Shown: positions 34,486 to 43,637 of the stretch, piece by piece
Position numbering within the stretch: position 1 is the stretch's first letter
Layout: each line of letters opens with the position of its first letter
DNA from: Paenibacillus sp. ACRRX
GTDB lineage: Bacteria; Bacillota; Bacilli; Paenibacillales; Paenibacillaceae
Length of the DNA: 64,000 nt
Direction of reading: 5' to 3'
NCBI RefSeq assembly: GCF_022346885.1
Contig: NZ_JAKRNK010000001.1
Coordinates: 620,001 to 684,000, forward strand
Position numbers and translations under genes: made by a program
The notes under the pieces: generated by a model
Told to the model about the DNA's origin: nothing
What the model saw: the letters and a program-made list of their open reading frames with translations, nothing else
Databases searched by the model: none

Positions 34486-35676
34486 ATGAGCCAAGCTGAC
34501 AACCAGCGTTTTCGCAGAATAACTGTAATTGTGCTAGATAGTGTCGGGATTGGAGAACTACCTGATGCAGCTAGCTTTGGAGATGCAGGTGCCCATACGC
34601 TTGGGCATATAGTCGAACGTGTACCTACGATCAAGATTCCCCATATGCAGCGTCTCGGTTTAGCGAATATCGCGAATCTGGGAGCGGTGGAGGAAGTAGA
34701 GCAGCCAACAGGCATCTTTGGCAAAATGGCAGAAATATCGGCGGGGAAAGACACAATGACAGGCCATTGGGAACTGATGGGATTACATATTACGACACCT
34801 TTTAATACGTTCCCAGAAGGTTTTCCTGATGAGCTTATTCAGCAATTTGAGGAAGCGACTGGACGCAAAGTGTTGTGCAACAAGCCTGCTTCAGGCACGG
34901 ATGTACTTGTTCAATACGGTGAGGAACAGATGAAGACAGGCGCATGGATTGTCTACACGTCAGCAGACAGCGTGTTCCAGCTAGCAGCGCATGAGGAAGT
35001 TATCCCGCTTGAAGAACTGTACCGAGCTTGCGAGATTGCACGTAAGCTCACGTTAGTTGAACCTTATACGTTAGGGCGTGTGATAGCTCGTCCATATGTT
35101 GGCGAACCGGGCCACTTTACAAGAACGTCCAACCGTCACGATTATGCGGTAAAACCACCCTCTCCAACCGTTATGAATGCGCTTCACAACGGAGGAAAGG
35201 ATGTAATTGCAGTTGGCAAGATCAACGATATTTTTACAGGTGAAGGGGTCAGTGCCAGTTATCCAACCAAGAGCAACCAGCATGGGATTGAGATCACAAT
35301 CGAACAGATGGGACAAGCATTTGAAGGCTTGCTGTTTACTAATTTGGTGGATTTTGACTCCCTATATGGCCACAGACGTGATCCGGATGGATATGCGAAA
35401 GCATTGGAAGAATTTGACCTCGCAGTTCCAGCTCTGTTGGAGCGAACAGGACCGGACGATTTGCTTGTCATAACGGCTGATCATGGCAACGATCCTATTC
35501 ATGCGGGGACGGATCATACGAGAGAATATGTTCCGTTGTTGATCTACAGTCCCTCGCTCCAACCTGGTCGTTCGCTCGGTATTCGCGAGACGTATGCGGA
35601 CTTAGGCGCGACGATAGCTGACAACTTTAATGTTGTGATGCCGCAGATTGGAAAAAGTTTCTTAAAGGAGTTATAG
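34486..35676 (+). CDS. deoB: Phosphopentomutase
   Basis: This enzyme interconverts ribose- or deoxyribose-1-phosphate and the 5-phosphate, linking nucleoside breakdown to the pentose phosphate pathway. The product has 396 residues from ATG 34486; the GTG three bases earlier is closer to GAGGAG. Alkaline-phosphatase-superfamily metal sites are visible: [23 protein letters not shown] (phospho-Thr), [11 protein letters not shown], and [20 protein letters not shown]. It is followed 38 bp later by the purine nucleoside phosphorylase and then the pyrimidine enzyme. Confidence 0.96.
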   Translation: MSQADNQRFRRITVIVLDSVGIGELPDAASFGDAGAHTLGHIVERVPTIKIPHMQRLGLANIANLGAVEEVEQPTGIFGKMAEISAGKDTMTGHWELMGLHITTPFNTFPEGFPDELIQQFEEATGRKVLCNKPASGTDVLVQYGEEQMKTGAWIVYTSADSVFQLAAHEEVIPLEELYRACEIARKLTLVEPYTLGRVIARPYVGEPGHFTRTSNRHDYAVKPPSPTVMNALHNGGKDVIAVGKINDIFTGEGVSASYPTKSNQHGIEITIEQMGQAFEGLLFTNLVDFDSLYGHRRDPDGYAKALEEFDLAVPALLERTGPDDLLVITADHGNDPIHAGTDHTREYVPLLIYSPSLQPGRSLGIRETYADLGATIADNFNVVMPQIGKSFLKEL

Positions 35677-35714
35677 AATAACGATATAAATCATGGGAGC
35701 GGGAGGTTGTTAAG

Positions 35715-36548
35715 ATGAGTTTAAAGGTATTGGCGTATACGCATATTCAGGAAGCTGCGGAATATATCCGTAAGCAAATTCCATCTGAGCCAGAGGTAGG
35801 CTTGATATTAGGCTCTGGACTAGGTGTGCTTGCAGAATTGGTAGAGAATCCAGTTACCATTGCTTATGAGGCGATTCCTCATTTTCCACAATCGACGGTA
35901 GAGGGGCATGCGGGCGAACTCTTGATTGGTACTATTAAAGGCCGGACGGTTGTAATGATGAAAGGCCGTTTTCATATGTATGAGGGATACGGTCCTGAGA
36001 TGACGGCATTCCCGGTACGGGTCATGAAAGCAATCGGAGTGAAGCAGCTGCTGGTTACCAACGCGGCAGGCGGTATTAACATGACTTACCAGGCAGGTGA
36101 TTTAATGCTTATTAGCGATCACCTGAATATGACGGGGCAGAATCCGCTAACGGGTGCCAATGATGACAAGCTTGGAGCTCGTTTCCCCGATATGTCGGAG
36201 GCATACAGCCGACGTCTGCGTACGATAGCAAAAGAAGTCGGGGCGCGCCATAACTTTACGTTCCAGGAAGGTGTGTATGCAGGCTTGTTAGGACCCAACT
36301 ATGAGACACCTGCCGAGATTCGAATGCTAAGAGCTTTAGGCGGAGATGCTGTAGGCATGTCCACGGTATCCGAGGTGATCGTAGCACGTCATGCCGGGAT
36401 CGAAGTGCTTGGCATTTCTTGCATCAGCAATATGGCTGCGGGTATTCTGGATCAGCCGTTGTCGCATGCTGAAGTAATGGAGACTGCAGAGAAAGTAAAA
36501 GGCCAATTCTTGCAATTGGTGCTTGATATTATTCCTGCGATGGCCTAA
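35715..36548 (+). CDS. punA: Purine-nucleoside phosphorylase
   Basis: This is the trimeric-type PNP that splits inosine and guanosine (and deoxy forms) to base and pentose-1-phosphate. The product has 277 residues with phosphate-site GSGLGVL, MKGRFHMYEGY, TNAAGGINMTYQAGD, the base-site Glu in GVYAGLLGPNYETPAE and the Asn in CISNMAAGI. The order deoB-punA-pdp places both phosphorylases and the mutase in one salvage operon. AGCGGGAGG precedes the ATG. Confidence 0.96.
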   Translation: MSLKVLAYTHIQEAAEYIRKQIPSEPEVGLILGSGLGVLAELVENPVTIAYEAIPHFPQSTVEGHAGELLIGTIKGRTVVMMKGRFHMYEGYGPEMTAFPVRVMKAIGVKQLLVTNAAGGINMTYQAGDLMLISDHLNMTGQNPLTGANDDKLGARFPDMSEAYSRRLRTIAKEVGARHNFTFQEGVYAGLLGPNYETPAEIRMLRALGGDAVGMSTVSEVIVARHAGIEVLGISCISNMAAGILDQPLSHAEVMETAEKVKGQFLQLVLDIIPAMA

Positions 36549-36628
36549 TGACATATGACATTATATGCGAACATGTAACTGCCATTGGCATACAATACGA
36601 TTGAACCAACTAGGGAGGCACACATCCG

Positions 36629-37957
36629 ATGAGAGCTGTTGATATCATTCATAAGAAACGTGAAGGTCATGTTTTAACAAACGAAGAAATTACATTTATG
36701 GTTCAAGGTTATAGCAATGGAGAGGTTCCTGACTATCAGGTTGCGGCTTGGGCAATGGCCATATTTTTTAAAGGAATGACTGCGCAAGAGACTGCTCAGC
36801 TCACTCTAGAGATGGCCAAGTCGGGTGATCAGATCGACTTAAGTCCTATTCAGGGAATTAAGGTGGACAAGCATTCTACAGGCGGTGTAGGTGATAAGAC
36901 AACATTGGTGCTTGCACCAATGGTTGCGGCCGCAGGTGTGCCTGTCGCTAAGATGTCAGGTAGAGGACTGGGGCACACAGGCGGAACGATTGATAAGCTT
37001 GAAGCAATAGCAGGGTACCAGGTAGAACTGTCCCGTGAAGATTTCTTCCGACAAGTTAATGATATCGGCGTATCTCTCATTGGTCAGAGCGGAAATATTA
37101 CGCCTGCTGATAAGAAATTGTATGGTTTGCGTGATGTAACGGCGACTGTAGAGTCTATTCCGCTTATTGCTAGTTCGGTTATGAGCAAGAAGATTGCAGC
37201 AGGTGCCGATGCGATTGTACTTGACGTGAAGACAGGCAGTGGCGCATTCATGAAAACGTTGGACGATTCCATTGCGTTGGCGCAGGCAATGGTGGATATT
37301 GGAACAGAGGTTGGCCGGGATACGGTTGCGATCATTTCGGATATGGATCAGCCACTTGGGCATTTGATTGGTAATGCGCTTGAAGTGGAAGAAGCCATCC
37401 AGACGTTACGAGGAGAAGGTCCTGAGGACCTTCATGAATTATCCTTAATTCTTGGTTCACACATGCTTGTACTTGGTGGACAAGCAAACAGCGTAGAGGA
37501 AGCGAGAGGCAAGCTTGAGCAGCATATTCAAGATGGATCAGCATTGGATCGGTTAAAGCAGCTAGTCGAAGCCCAGAAGGGCGACGTTGAGATGATTACT
37601 GATCCAAATAAGCTTCCACATGCAGCGAAGCGCATTGAAGTACAAGCGGAACAAGCTGGATATGTTGCTGGTATCGAAGCCGAAAGCATTGGGATTGCAG
37701 CTATGCTGTTGGGTGCAGGGCGTGAAACGAAAGATAGTATCATCGATCTTGCAGTTGGTCTTGATTTGCGCAAGAAAGTCGGTAATCAAGTACAAATTGG
37801 TGACGTGCTTGCTATTCTTCATGTCAACGACGAGAAGCGGGTAGACGAGGCAAAGGCGCGCATCCTGCAGGCATATCAATTATCTGCAGAGCCTGTTCCG
37901 CCGAAGCCGCTCGTTTATGCAATCGTAACAAAAGATGGCGTGCAACGTTTTGTGTAA
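36629..37957 (+). CDS. pdp: Pyrimidine-nucleoside phosphorylase
   Basis: This enzyme phosphorolyses uridine, thymidine and deoxyuridine. The product has 442 residues with the family signature SGRGLGHTGGTIDKLE, the phosphate/substrate site KHSTGGVGDKTTL, the LDVKTGSGAFM block and a C-terminal barrel-sandwich domain. AGGGAGG precedes the ATG. It is the last gene of the deoB-punA-pdp set, and a strong terminator follows. Confidence 0.96.
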   Translation: MRAVDIIHKKREGHVLTNEEITFMVQGYSNGEVPDYQVAAWAMAIFFKGMTAQETAQLTLEMAKSGDQIDLSPIQGIKVDKHSTGGVGDKTTLVLAPMVAAAGVPVAKMSGRGLGHTGGTIDKLEAIAGYQVELSREDFFRQVNDIGVSLIGQSGNITPADKKLYGLRDVTATVESIPLIASSVMSKKIAAGADAIVLDVKTGSGAFMKTLDDSIALAQAMVDIGTEVGRDTVAIISDMDQPLGHLIGNALEVEEAIQTLRGEGPEDLHELSLILGSHMLVLGGQANSVEEARGKLEQHIQDGSALDRLKQLVEAQKGDVEMITDPNKLPHAAKRIEVQAEQAGYVAGIEAESIGIAAMLLGAGRETKDSIIDLAVGLDLRKKVGNQVQIGDVLAILHVNDEKRVDEAKARILQAYQLSAEPVPPKPLVYAIVTKDGVQRFV

Positions 37958-37989
37958 CCTAATTATTTACTTACAATAGAGGACTATAA

Positions 37990-38030
37990 GGCATACCCTA
38001 GACCATTTTGGTTTAGGGTATGCCTTTTTT
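37990..38030 (+). terminator. Terminator of the nucleoside salvage operon
   Basis: GGCATACCCTA...TAGGGTATGCC extended by an inner ACCA/TGGT pairing and followed by T6. Confidence 0.95.
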
Positions 38031-38196
38031 GCGCAGCACATTTCCTATGTTGGAATATTTTACTTCTTTGTGGACAACAATGAATAACAGGCACATCTGT
38101 CTTCTGGTCACCTGTTCTACATAGCGGGTGAGCTTCACTCTAGAAACGGATCGAACGGATGATGCATCACCTTTTAGAGGTATAGGAGGGAATCTT

Positions 38197-39447
38197 TTGA
38201 ATCCATGGAATCGCACGTGTATAACGATGATCGTATTTGCGGCGCTGCTGCTTCCAGGTCAAGCAGCTGCTTATTCGGCGGACGTGCCACCTGATTATTC
38301 AGACTCCGCCCTGCTGCCGAATAATGGTCAGCTCACGATGCCAACAGCAACCAATGAAACGAATGCGCTGCAATTAGCAACGAGCGCACGTTCTGCGGTG
38401 TTAATGGATGCGGACACAGGGACAGTAATTTTCGATAAAAACAGTCATGACCGTCTGCCACCAGCTAGTATCACAAAAATAATGACGATGCTGCTTATTA
38501 TGGAGTCTGTCAAAGATGGAAAACTGAAAATGACGGATAAGGTTAGAACCAGTGAGTACGCCGCATCTATGGGTGGATCGCAGATCTTCTTGGAGCCGGG
38601 TGAAGAGATGACGGTTCAAGAGATGTTAAAGGGAATTGCGATGGCATCTGGTAATGATGCTTCTGTTGCAATGGCAGAAAAAATCGCAGGTTCTGAGCAG
38701 GCATTTGTTCAAATGATGAATGAAAAAGCGAAGCAACTGGGGATGAAAGATACCCACTTTGTAAATTGCAACGGCTTGCCAGCTAATAATCACTATACTT
38801 CTGCTTTTGATATAGCTTTGATGTCGCAGGCGCTGCTGCAATATCCAGAAATCACAAAATTCACTGGCGCGTATGAAGATTATCTTAGACAGCATACAGA
38901 TAAGAAATTTTGGCTCGTTAATACGAATAAGCTTGTTCGCTTTTATTCTGGCGCTGATGGTTTGAAGACGGGTTATACGTCTGAAGCAAAATATTGTCTG
39001 TCAGCTACAGCGAAACGGGATAATATGCGAGTAGTTGCGGTTGTGCTTGGCGAACCGAATACGAAGACACGCAACAGCGAAGTATCTCAATTGTTCGACT
39101 ACGCCTTCGCTCAGTATACCAATGTGCCACTAATAAAGAGTGGCGATCGTATTGGTGAGATTCGTATTGAAAAGGGCATGAATGAAAAGTTGGAGCTAAC
39201 AGCAAAACGTCCTTATCATGTCCTGCTCAAAAAGGGTGAGGCGTCCAATCAAATTCGGTATGCGCTGATCGCACCTGAATCAATCAAAGCACCTATTGCT
39301 GCAGGTCAGTCGATTGGCAAAATAGTCGTGTATCAAGGTGAAAAAGTCGTTAAAGAATTTCCTGTCGAATCGGCTCAAACGATTGAAAAAGCAGGCTGGT
39401 GGACGATGTTTAAACGCACGTGTGGAAAGTTGTTTTTTGTCAACTAA
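38197..39447 (+). CDS. dacF: Sporulation D,D-carboxypeptidase DacF
   Basis: This penicillin-binding D-Ala-D-Ala carboxypeptidase modifies spore peptidoglycan from the forespore. The product has 416 residues from TTG 38197 (GGAGGG six bases upstream). The signal peptide ends near QAAAYSA. The S11 triad motifs are PASITKIM (SxxK), SGNDASVAM (SxN) and KTGYTSEAKY (KTG). A C-terminal beta-rich PBP5-like domain and an amphipathic tail (AGWWTMFKRTC) for membrane attachment follow. It directly precedes the spoIIA operon, as in B. subtilis. Confidence 0.93.
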   Translation: MNPWNRTCITMIVFAALLLPGQAAAYSADVPPDYSDSALLPNNGQLTMPTATNETNALQLATSARSAVLMDADTGTVIFDKNSHDRLPPASITKIMTMLLIMESVKDGKLKMTDKVRTSEYAASMGGSQIFLEPGEEMTVQEMLKGIAMASGNDASVAMAEKIAGSEQAFVQMMNEKAKQLGMKDTHFVNCNGLPANNHYTSAFDIALMSQALLQYPEITKFTGAYEDYLRQHTDKKFWLVNTNKLVRFYSGADGLKTGYTSEAKYCLSATAKRDNMRVVAVVLGEPNTKTRNSEVSQLFDYAFAQYTNVPLIKSGDRIGEIRIEKGMNEKLELTAKRPYHVLLKKGEASNQIRYALIAPESIKAPIAAGQSIGKIVVYQGEKVVKEFPVESAQTIEKAGWWTMFKRTCGKLFFVN

Positions 39448-39476
39448 ACAGATGTAGCTTCTAGTTTTGTCGGCAG

Positions 39477-39505
39477 GCAGGAATTGGCATGCGCTATCAC
39501 GAAAT
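39477..39505 (+). promoter_or_regulatory. Sigma-H-like promoter of spoIIA
   Basis: GCAGGAATT (perfect RNAGGAWWW), 12 bp, then CACGAAAT (partial RNNGAAT) lies 32 bp before spoIIAA. The spoIIA operon is sigma-H and Spo0A~P dependent in B. subtilis. A weak 0A-like TTGTCGG is at 39468-39473. Confidence 0.45.
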
Positions 39506-39536
39506 CGTTCAGCATCGCGGGAGGAGAGTGAGACGC

Positions 39537-39890
39537 ATGAATTTGCAGGTAGAGCTAGTGCATCAACGTAACGTATTAATTACCCGGCTTCGGGGAGAAC
39601 TGGACCACCACACATCTGAGCTAGTACGCATCCAGTTGGATGAGGCAATTCAGCGTGGCCAAATAAACCATGTGGTGCTTAGTTTAAAAGATCTTACTTT
39701 TATGGACAGCTCGGGCTTAGGTGTTATTTTAGGACGTTACAAGCTGATCAAAGCAAAAGGCGGCAGAATGGTTGTATGTGACATGAACCCGGCGGTAAGC
39801 CGTTTGTTCGAGTTGTCAGGCTTATTCAAAATTGTAAGTGTGTATGATAACGAGCGCACCGCGCTTACCGGTCTGGAGGTCGTATCATAA
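39537..39890 (+). CDS. spoIIAA: Anti-sigma factor antagonist SpoIIAA
   Basis: This is an STAS-domain anti-anti-sigma factor. Dephosphorylated SpoIIAA binds SpoIIAB and frees sigma-F in the forespore. The product has 117 residues from ATG 39537 (GGGAGGAGAG upstream; the open frame extends 16 codons further). The regulatory phospho-Ser is S58 in MDSSGLGV. The stop overlaps the spoIIAB start by one base (TAATG). Confidence 0.96.
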   Translation: MNLQVELVHQRNVLITRLRGELDHHTSELVRIQLDEAIQRGQINHVVLSLKDLTFMDSSGLGVILGRYKLIKAKGGRMVVCDMNPAVSRLFELSGLFKIVSVYDNERTALTGLEVVS

Positions 39891-40342
39891 TGAAGCACTC
39901 GGGAACGAACAGAATGAGCCTTCAATTTTCAAGTCGTTCGGAGAATGAATCCTTCGCACGTGTCACGGTAGCTGCCTTCGTATCTCAGCTTGACCCAACA
40001 TTAGAAGAACTTACTGATATGAAGACAGTGATCTCGGAAGCAGTTACCAACTGTATCATCCATGGATACGACAATGACCCAGATGGTGAAGTTACGATTT
40101 CAGCGGAGATCAAGGGTGAGGAAGTGACGATTACTGTGTCGGATAAAGGCCATGGAATCGAAGATATTGACTTGGCACGACAGCCGTTGTATACGTCAAA
40201 GCCAGATATGGAGCGCTCCGGTATGGGATTTACGATTATGGAAAATTTCATGGACGAGTTCGAAGTCAGCACTGAACTCGGCGCCGGTACGAGTATTCGC
40301 ATGAAAAAGCGGATTGAATCGAAAAAAGCGCTTTATAATTAG
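39890..40342 (+). CDS. spoIIAB: Anti-sigma-F factor and kinase SpoIIAB
   Basis: This GHKL-type Ser kinase sequesters sigma-F and phosphorylates SpoIIAA. The product has 150 residues. The N-box is [15 protein letters not shown]1 is [11 protein letters not shown] and G2 is [10 protein letters not shown]. It is translationally coupled to spoIIAA, and sigF follows 11 bp downstream, giving the classical tricistronic switch for compartment-specific sigma-F activation. Confidence 0.96.
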   Translation: MKHSGTNRMSLQFSSRSENESFARVTVAAFVSQLDPTLEELTDMKTVISEAVTNCIIHGYDNDPDGEVTISAEIKGEEVTITVSDKGHGIEDIDLARQPLYTSKPDMERSGMGFTIMENFMDEFEVSTELGAGTSIRMKKRIESKKALYN

Positions 40343-40353
40343 GGGTTGAAGCC

Positions 40354-41109
40354 ATGAAAGTGGATATGAAGCAATCGTCAAATGCGTACTTGGACGACGC
40401 GGAGGTTAAGCGGCTCATTGCTTTAAGCCAGTCGGGAGACGGATTAGCCCGTGAACGGCTTGTAAACAGCAATATCAGGTTGGTGTGGTCTGTCGTACAA
40501 CGTTTTATGAATCGGGGCTATGAACCTGAGGATTTGTTTCAGATCGGCTGTATCGGCTTACTGAAATCCGTTGATAAATTCGACTTGTCCTACGACGTGA
40601 AATTTTCGACTTATGCGGTGCCGATGATTATCGGAGAGATCCAACGTTTTCTTAGAGATGATGGAACACTAAAGGTAAGCCGTTCGCTTAAGGAAATGGC
40701 AAATAAGGTCAGAAAGATGAAGGACGAGCTGTCGAAGACACTGGGACGGCTGCCTACGATTAGCGAGGTGGCGTCTGAACTTGGCGTCACGCCTGAAGAC
40801 GTGGTCTTTGCCCAAGAGGCGAACAAGCCGCCTACATCGATTCACGAGACGGTGTTCGAGAATGACGGCGATCCAATCACGTTGATGGACCAGATTGCTG
40901 ACGAGTCACAGGATCGCTGGTTTGACAAGCTTGCGTTAAATGAGGCGATTGAAGGACTGAACGAGCGTGAACGGTTAATTGTATATTTAAGGTATTTCCG
41001 GGATCAAACCCAGTCTGAGGTAGCTAGTCGATTAGGAATATCACAGGTTCAAGTGTCACGTTTAGAGAAAAAAATATTACAGTCCATCAAGGCGCAAATT
41101 GCACAATAG
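40354..41109 (+). CDS. sigF: RNA polymerase sigma-F factor
   Basis: This is the first forespore-specific sigma factor, 251 residues. Region 2 includes RLVWSVVQRFMNRGYEPEDLFQIG and KFSTYAVPMIIGEIQRFLRDDG. Region 3 is the LGRLPTISEVASELGV helix-turn-helix. Region 4 is LNERERLIVYLRYFRDQTQSEVASRLGISQ. It is the third gene of spoIIA, and a terminator follows, so spoVAF is separately transcribed. Confidence 0.97.
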   Translation: MKVDMKQSSNAYLDDAEVKRLIALSQSGDGLARERLVNSNIRLVWSVVQRFMNRGYEPEDLFQIGCIGLLKSVDKFDLSYDVKFSTYAVPMIIGEIQRFLRDDGTLKVSRSLKEMANKVRKMKDELSKTLGRLPTISEVASELGVTPEDVVFAQEANKPPTSIHETVFENDGDPITLMDQIADESQDRWFDKLALNEAIEGLNERERLIVYLRYFRDQTQSEVASRLGISQVQVSRLEKKILQSIKAQIAQ

Positions 41110-41125
41110 CAGGACTGTCCAACAA

Positions 41126-41170
41126 AACCGTTCGTCTCACTGCCAGTCAGGAGTGATAGAACGGTTTTTT
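41126..41170 (+). terminator. Terminator of the spoIIA operon
   Basis: AACCGTTC / GAACGGTT with a bulged inner stem and T6. CTGTCCAACAA lies immediately upstream, as at 18935. Confidence 0.88.
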
Positions 41171-41183
41171 ATTTATTTATCGC

Positions 41184-41213
41184 TCATGAAGATGATGTAA
41201 CTGTTCCATACTA
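41184..41213 (+). promoter_or_regulatory. Sigma-G-like promoter of spoVAF
   Basis: TCATG, 18 bp, CATACTA resembles the sigma-G pattern GNATR-N18-CATNNTA with one mismatch. It is placed 58 bp before spoVAF. The spoVA genes are sigma-G dependent in B. subtilis. Confidence 0.45.
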
Positions 41214-41271
41214 ATACCATTCCGGTATGTTCGTTCACTGACCGCAATGAACATGTTTTAGGAGGGTAAAG

Positions 41272-43521
41272 ATGTCAAGCACAACGACAACAGGCGGCAA
41301 AGAAAACAATAGTGACGGTGAAGGTCTTCAATCTTCGCTCGCGGGATCGTCCCGGCATCAAGCGTCAAGACTTGGTACGATGGAAAGTTCTCAGCAAGGC
41401 CATCAATCCAGAAACAATAGCTCACATGAATTGGCATCAAATCAGCAAGTGCCCATGAATACACATTCTACACGCCGCTATCAACAATCGCTAACCGCTG
41501 ATTATCATCAACAGCATAAGGAGGAAGGTGCTGAGCAAGGAAAAGGATCACCTGGCAGGCAGCGTGACAATAGTCGTCCCTATACATTTGCAGGATTTAG
41601 AAACAGCTATGTATCGGATGCTAGTCAAAGTGGTAACCAGTCTGGTGGAAGTATCCACATGCAAGGAGATAATCATCATCCATCATCCATGCAGTCAGGA
41701 CACGAGGAACAGATTCCTGATAACTACCGCGATAGGGAGGAGTCTAACCACGAATCCGCTCTTACTTCAGGCAATACATCATCACACGAACAGCTCAAGC
41801 AGAATAAGCAGCACGAACAGCACAAGCAGGGAGGGAAGCAGGGGGACTATCATACAGAGGATGACAATAAAGATCAGCAAGCCAATCACCATCAAGACAG
41901 CCAATCTGAATCCAAGGCAGCAGCTGAAGCAAAGGCTTACGGATCGCACACTGAAGGCGACAGCGATAAGCCATCAGAATCAGAAGAGCATCGTTATAAA
42001 CGAGAACATGAACTTTCAAACGACTTGGTTGCTTCAATCCTATATTGGCAGAAAGATGATGCGATTCCAAGGCGATTAAAGGACACGAAACGTACGTTAA
42101 CGGATGTAGTCGGATTCGGCAAGTCATTTGATATTATGTTTCGTGAGATGACATTTGGTCAGCGTAATGTAGGATTGTTCTACATAAATGGGTTTGCCAA
42201 GGACGAAGTGATGACGATGATTTTGGCCCGGCTCACGATGTTAGACAAGTCTCAAGTAAGTGCGAACGCCTTTAAATCGTTTTTTGACTGTTACATTCCC
42301 CATATCCAAGTGGAGAAAGTAACCAAAATGAGCGAGGCGATTAACAAGGTATTGTCGGGGTGCAGCGCCTTTTTTATTGAACATGAGGCGGCAGCAATTA
42401 TTGTGGATGTGAAGACATTTCCAGGAAGAGGGCCAGAGGAGCCTTCGCTCGAAAGAGTCGTGCGAGGGGCACGAGATGGGTTTACCGAGACTTTGTTAAC
42501 GAACGTAACCTTAGTCAGACGTCGTTTGCGGGATCCGGGACTCAAATATGAGATGGTGCAGGTGGGCCGTCGCACTCGAACGGATGTCTGCATAGCCTAT
42601 ATCGATGACATTGCGGATATGCAGATGGTGAAGTCTGTCAGGGATAAGATTAAAAAGGTTAATTTGTCAGGCTTACCGCTTGCGGATAAACAGTTGGAAG
42701 AAGCGATTATTAATAAAGGATGGAATCCATATCCGCTTGTGCGTTATTCAGAGCGTCCAGATTCAGTCGCTTCTCATTTGATGGATGGGAGTATCGTCTT
42801 GTTTGTAGATACTTCACCTTCTGTTATGATTTTGCCGACGACCTTTTTTGATCTTTGCCAGCATGCGGAAGAGAATCGACAGACTGCGTTTATGGGGACT
42901 TACTTAAGGTGGGTTCGGTTCGCAGGTATTTTCGCATCCTTGTTTCTGCTTCCGTTATGGCTGCTAATGGTTATGGAGCCCGGGCTGAAGCCTGCTGCCC
43001 TTCAAATTCTAGGTCCGCAGGAGTCCGCGAAGCTTCCGATCATTTTGCAGTTTTTGCTTGCAGAGCTAGGCGTTGATCTGATGCGGATGGCTGCTGTGCA
43101 TACACCTACGCCGCTTGCAACCGCGATGGGACTAGTGGCCGCGATTCTTCTTGGTGATATAGCGGTAAAGACCGGCGTATTTGTGAACGAGGTCATTCTA
43201 TATATGGCCGTGGCGGCAGTGGGGATGTTTGCGACACCGAGTTATGAACTGGCACTGGCGAATCGGATTATTCGACTGATGCTGTTGGTTGCCGTCGCAG
43301 CCTTTAAGGTGCCGGGCTTTATTATCGGCATTACACTATTTATCGTATTTCTGGCATTGCATCGCTCGTACAACTCATCGTACTTGTGGCCCTTTATTCC
43401 TTTTAATGCAAAGGCGCTCTACAACATCTTTGTACGCCAGCCTTTCTTGTTGTCTAAGGAGCGGCCTAGCTTTAACAAGACAAAAGACGCATCCAAAATG
43501 CGTCCGAATTCCGATTCCTGA
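41272..43521 (+). CDS. spoVAF: GerA-family protein SpoVAF with long N-terminal extension
   Basis: SpoVAF is a spore inner-membrane protein of the GerAA family that contributes to an ion channel amplifying germination. The GerA module (about 245-725) begins ELSNDLVASILYWQKD and contains the soluble domain, then four to six membrane helices (FAGIFASLFLLPLWLLMV, LGLVAAILLGDIAV, VIGITLFIVFLALH). The 749-residue length is unusual, since family members have about 490. Residues 1-245 are a Gln/His/Ser/Asn-rich, charge-patterned, probably disordered stretch. The start is firm (AGGAGGG before the ATG). The spoVAA-AE genes that precede it in B. subtilis are absent here. Confidence 0.9.
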   Translation: MSSTTTTGGKENNSDGEGLQSSLAGSSRHQASRLGTMESSQQGHQSRNNSSHELASNQQVPMNTHSTRRYQQSLTADYHQQHKEEGAEQGKGSPGRQRDNSRPYTFAGFRNSYVSDASQSGNQSGGSIHMQGDNHHPSSMQSGHEEQIPDNYRDREESNHESALTSGNTSSHEQLKQNKQHEQHKQGGKQGDYHTEDDNKDQQANHHQDSQSESKAAAEAKAYGSHTEGDSDKPSESEEHRYKREHELSNDLVASILYWQKDDAIPRRLKDTKRTLTDVVGFGKSFDIMFREMTFGQRNVGLFYINGFAKDEVMTMILARLTMLDKSQVSANAFKSFFDCYIPHIQVEKVTKMSEAINKVLSGCSAFFIEHEAAAIIVDVKTFPGRGPEEPSLERVVRGARDGFTETLLTNVTLVRRRLRDPGLKYEMVQVGRRTRTDVCIAYIDDIADMQMVKSVRDKIKKVNLSGLPLADKQLEEAIINKGWNPYPLVRYSERPDSVASHLMDGSIVLFVDTSPSVMILPTTFFDLCQHAEENRQTAFMGTYLRWVRFAGIFASLFLLPLWLLMVMEPGLKPAALQILGPQESAKLPIILQFLLAELGVDLMRMAAVHTPTPLATAMGLVAAILLGDIAVKTGVFVNEVILYMAVAAVGMFATPSYELALANRIIRLMLLVAVAAFKVPGFIIGITLFIVFLALHRSYNSSYLWPFIPFNAKALYNIFVRQPFLLSKERPSFNKTKDASKMRPNSDS

Positions 43522-43578
43522 TTGAGGATTAATGCAAATGTTGTGCACATTAGTCCATTCTGTGAATTGGAACTTTCC

Positions 43579-43587
43579 TGTTATAAT
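43579..43587 (+). promoter_or_regulatory. Extended -10 promoter upstream of lysA
   Basis: TGTTATAAT (TGnTATAAT) lies 50 bp before lysA. The best -35 (TTCTGT, 18 bp away) is weak. No lysine riboswitch was recognised in the 116-bp gap. Confidence 0.5.
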
Positions 43588-43637
43588 TTTGGTAATGAAT
43601 AACTATTGGAAATGGTACAGGAAATGGGGAATGGACA

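Noticed and set aside
40266-40472. Minus-strand open frames opposite spoIIAB and sigF
   Set aside because: They mirror the codon bias of well-identified genes on the other strand.
43522-43637. Lysine riboswitch or T-box before lysA
   Set aside because: The gap is only 116 bp and shows no multi-helix leader or terminator hairpin.
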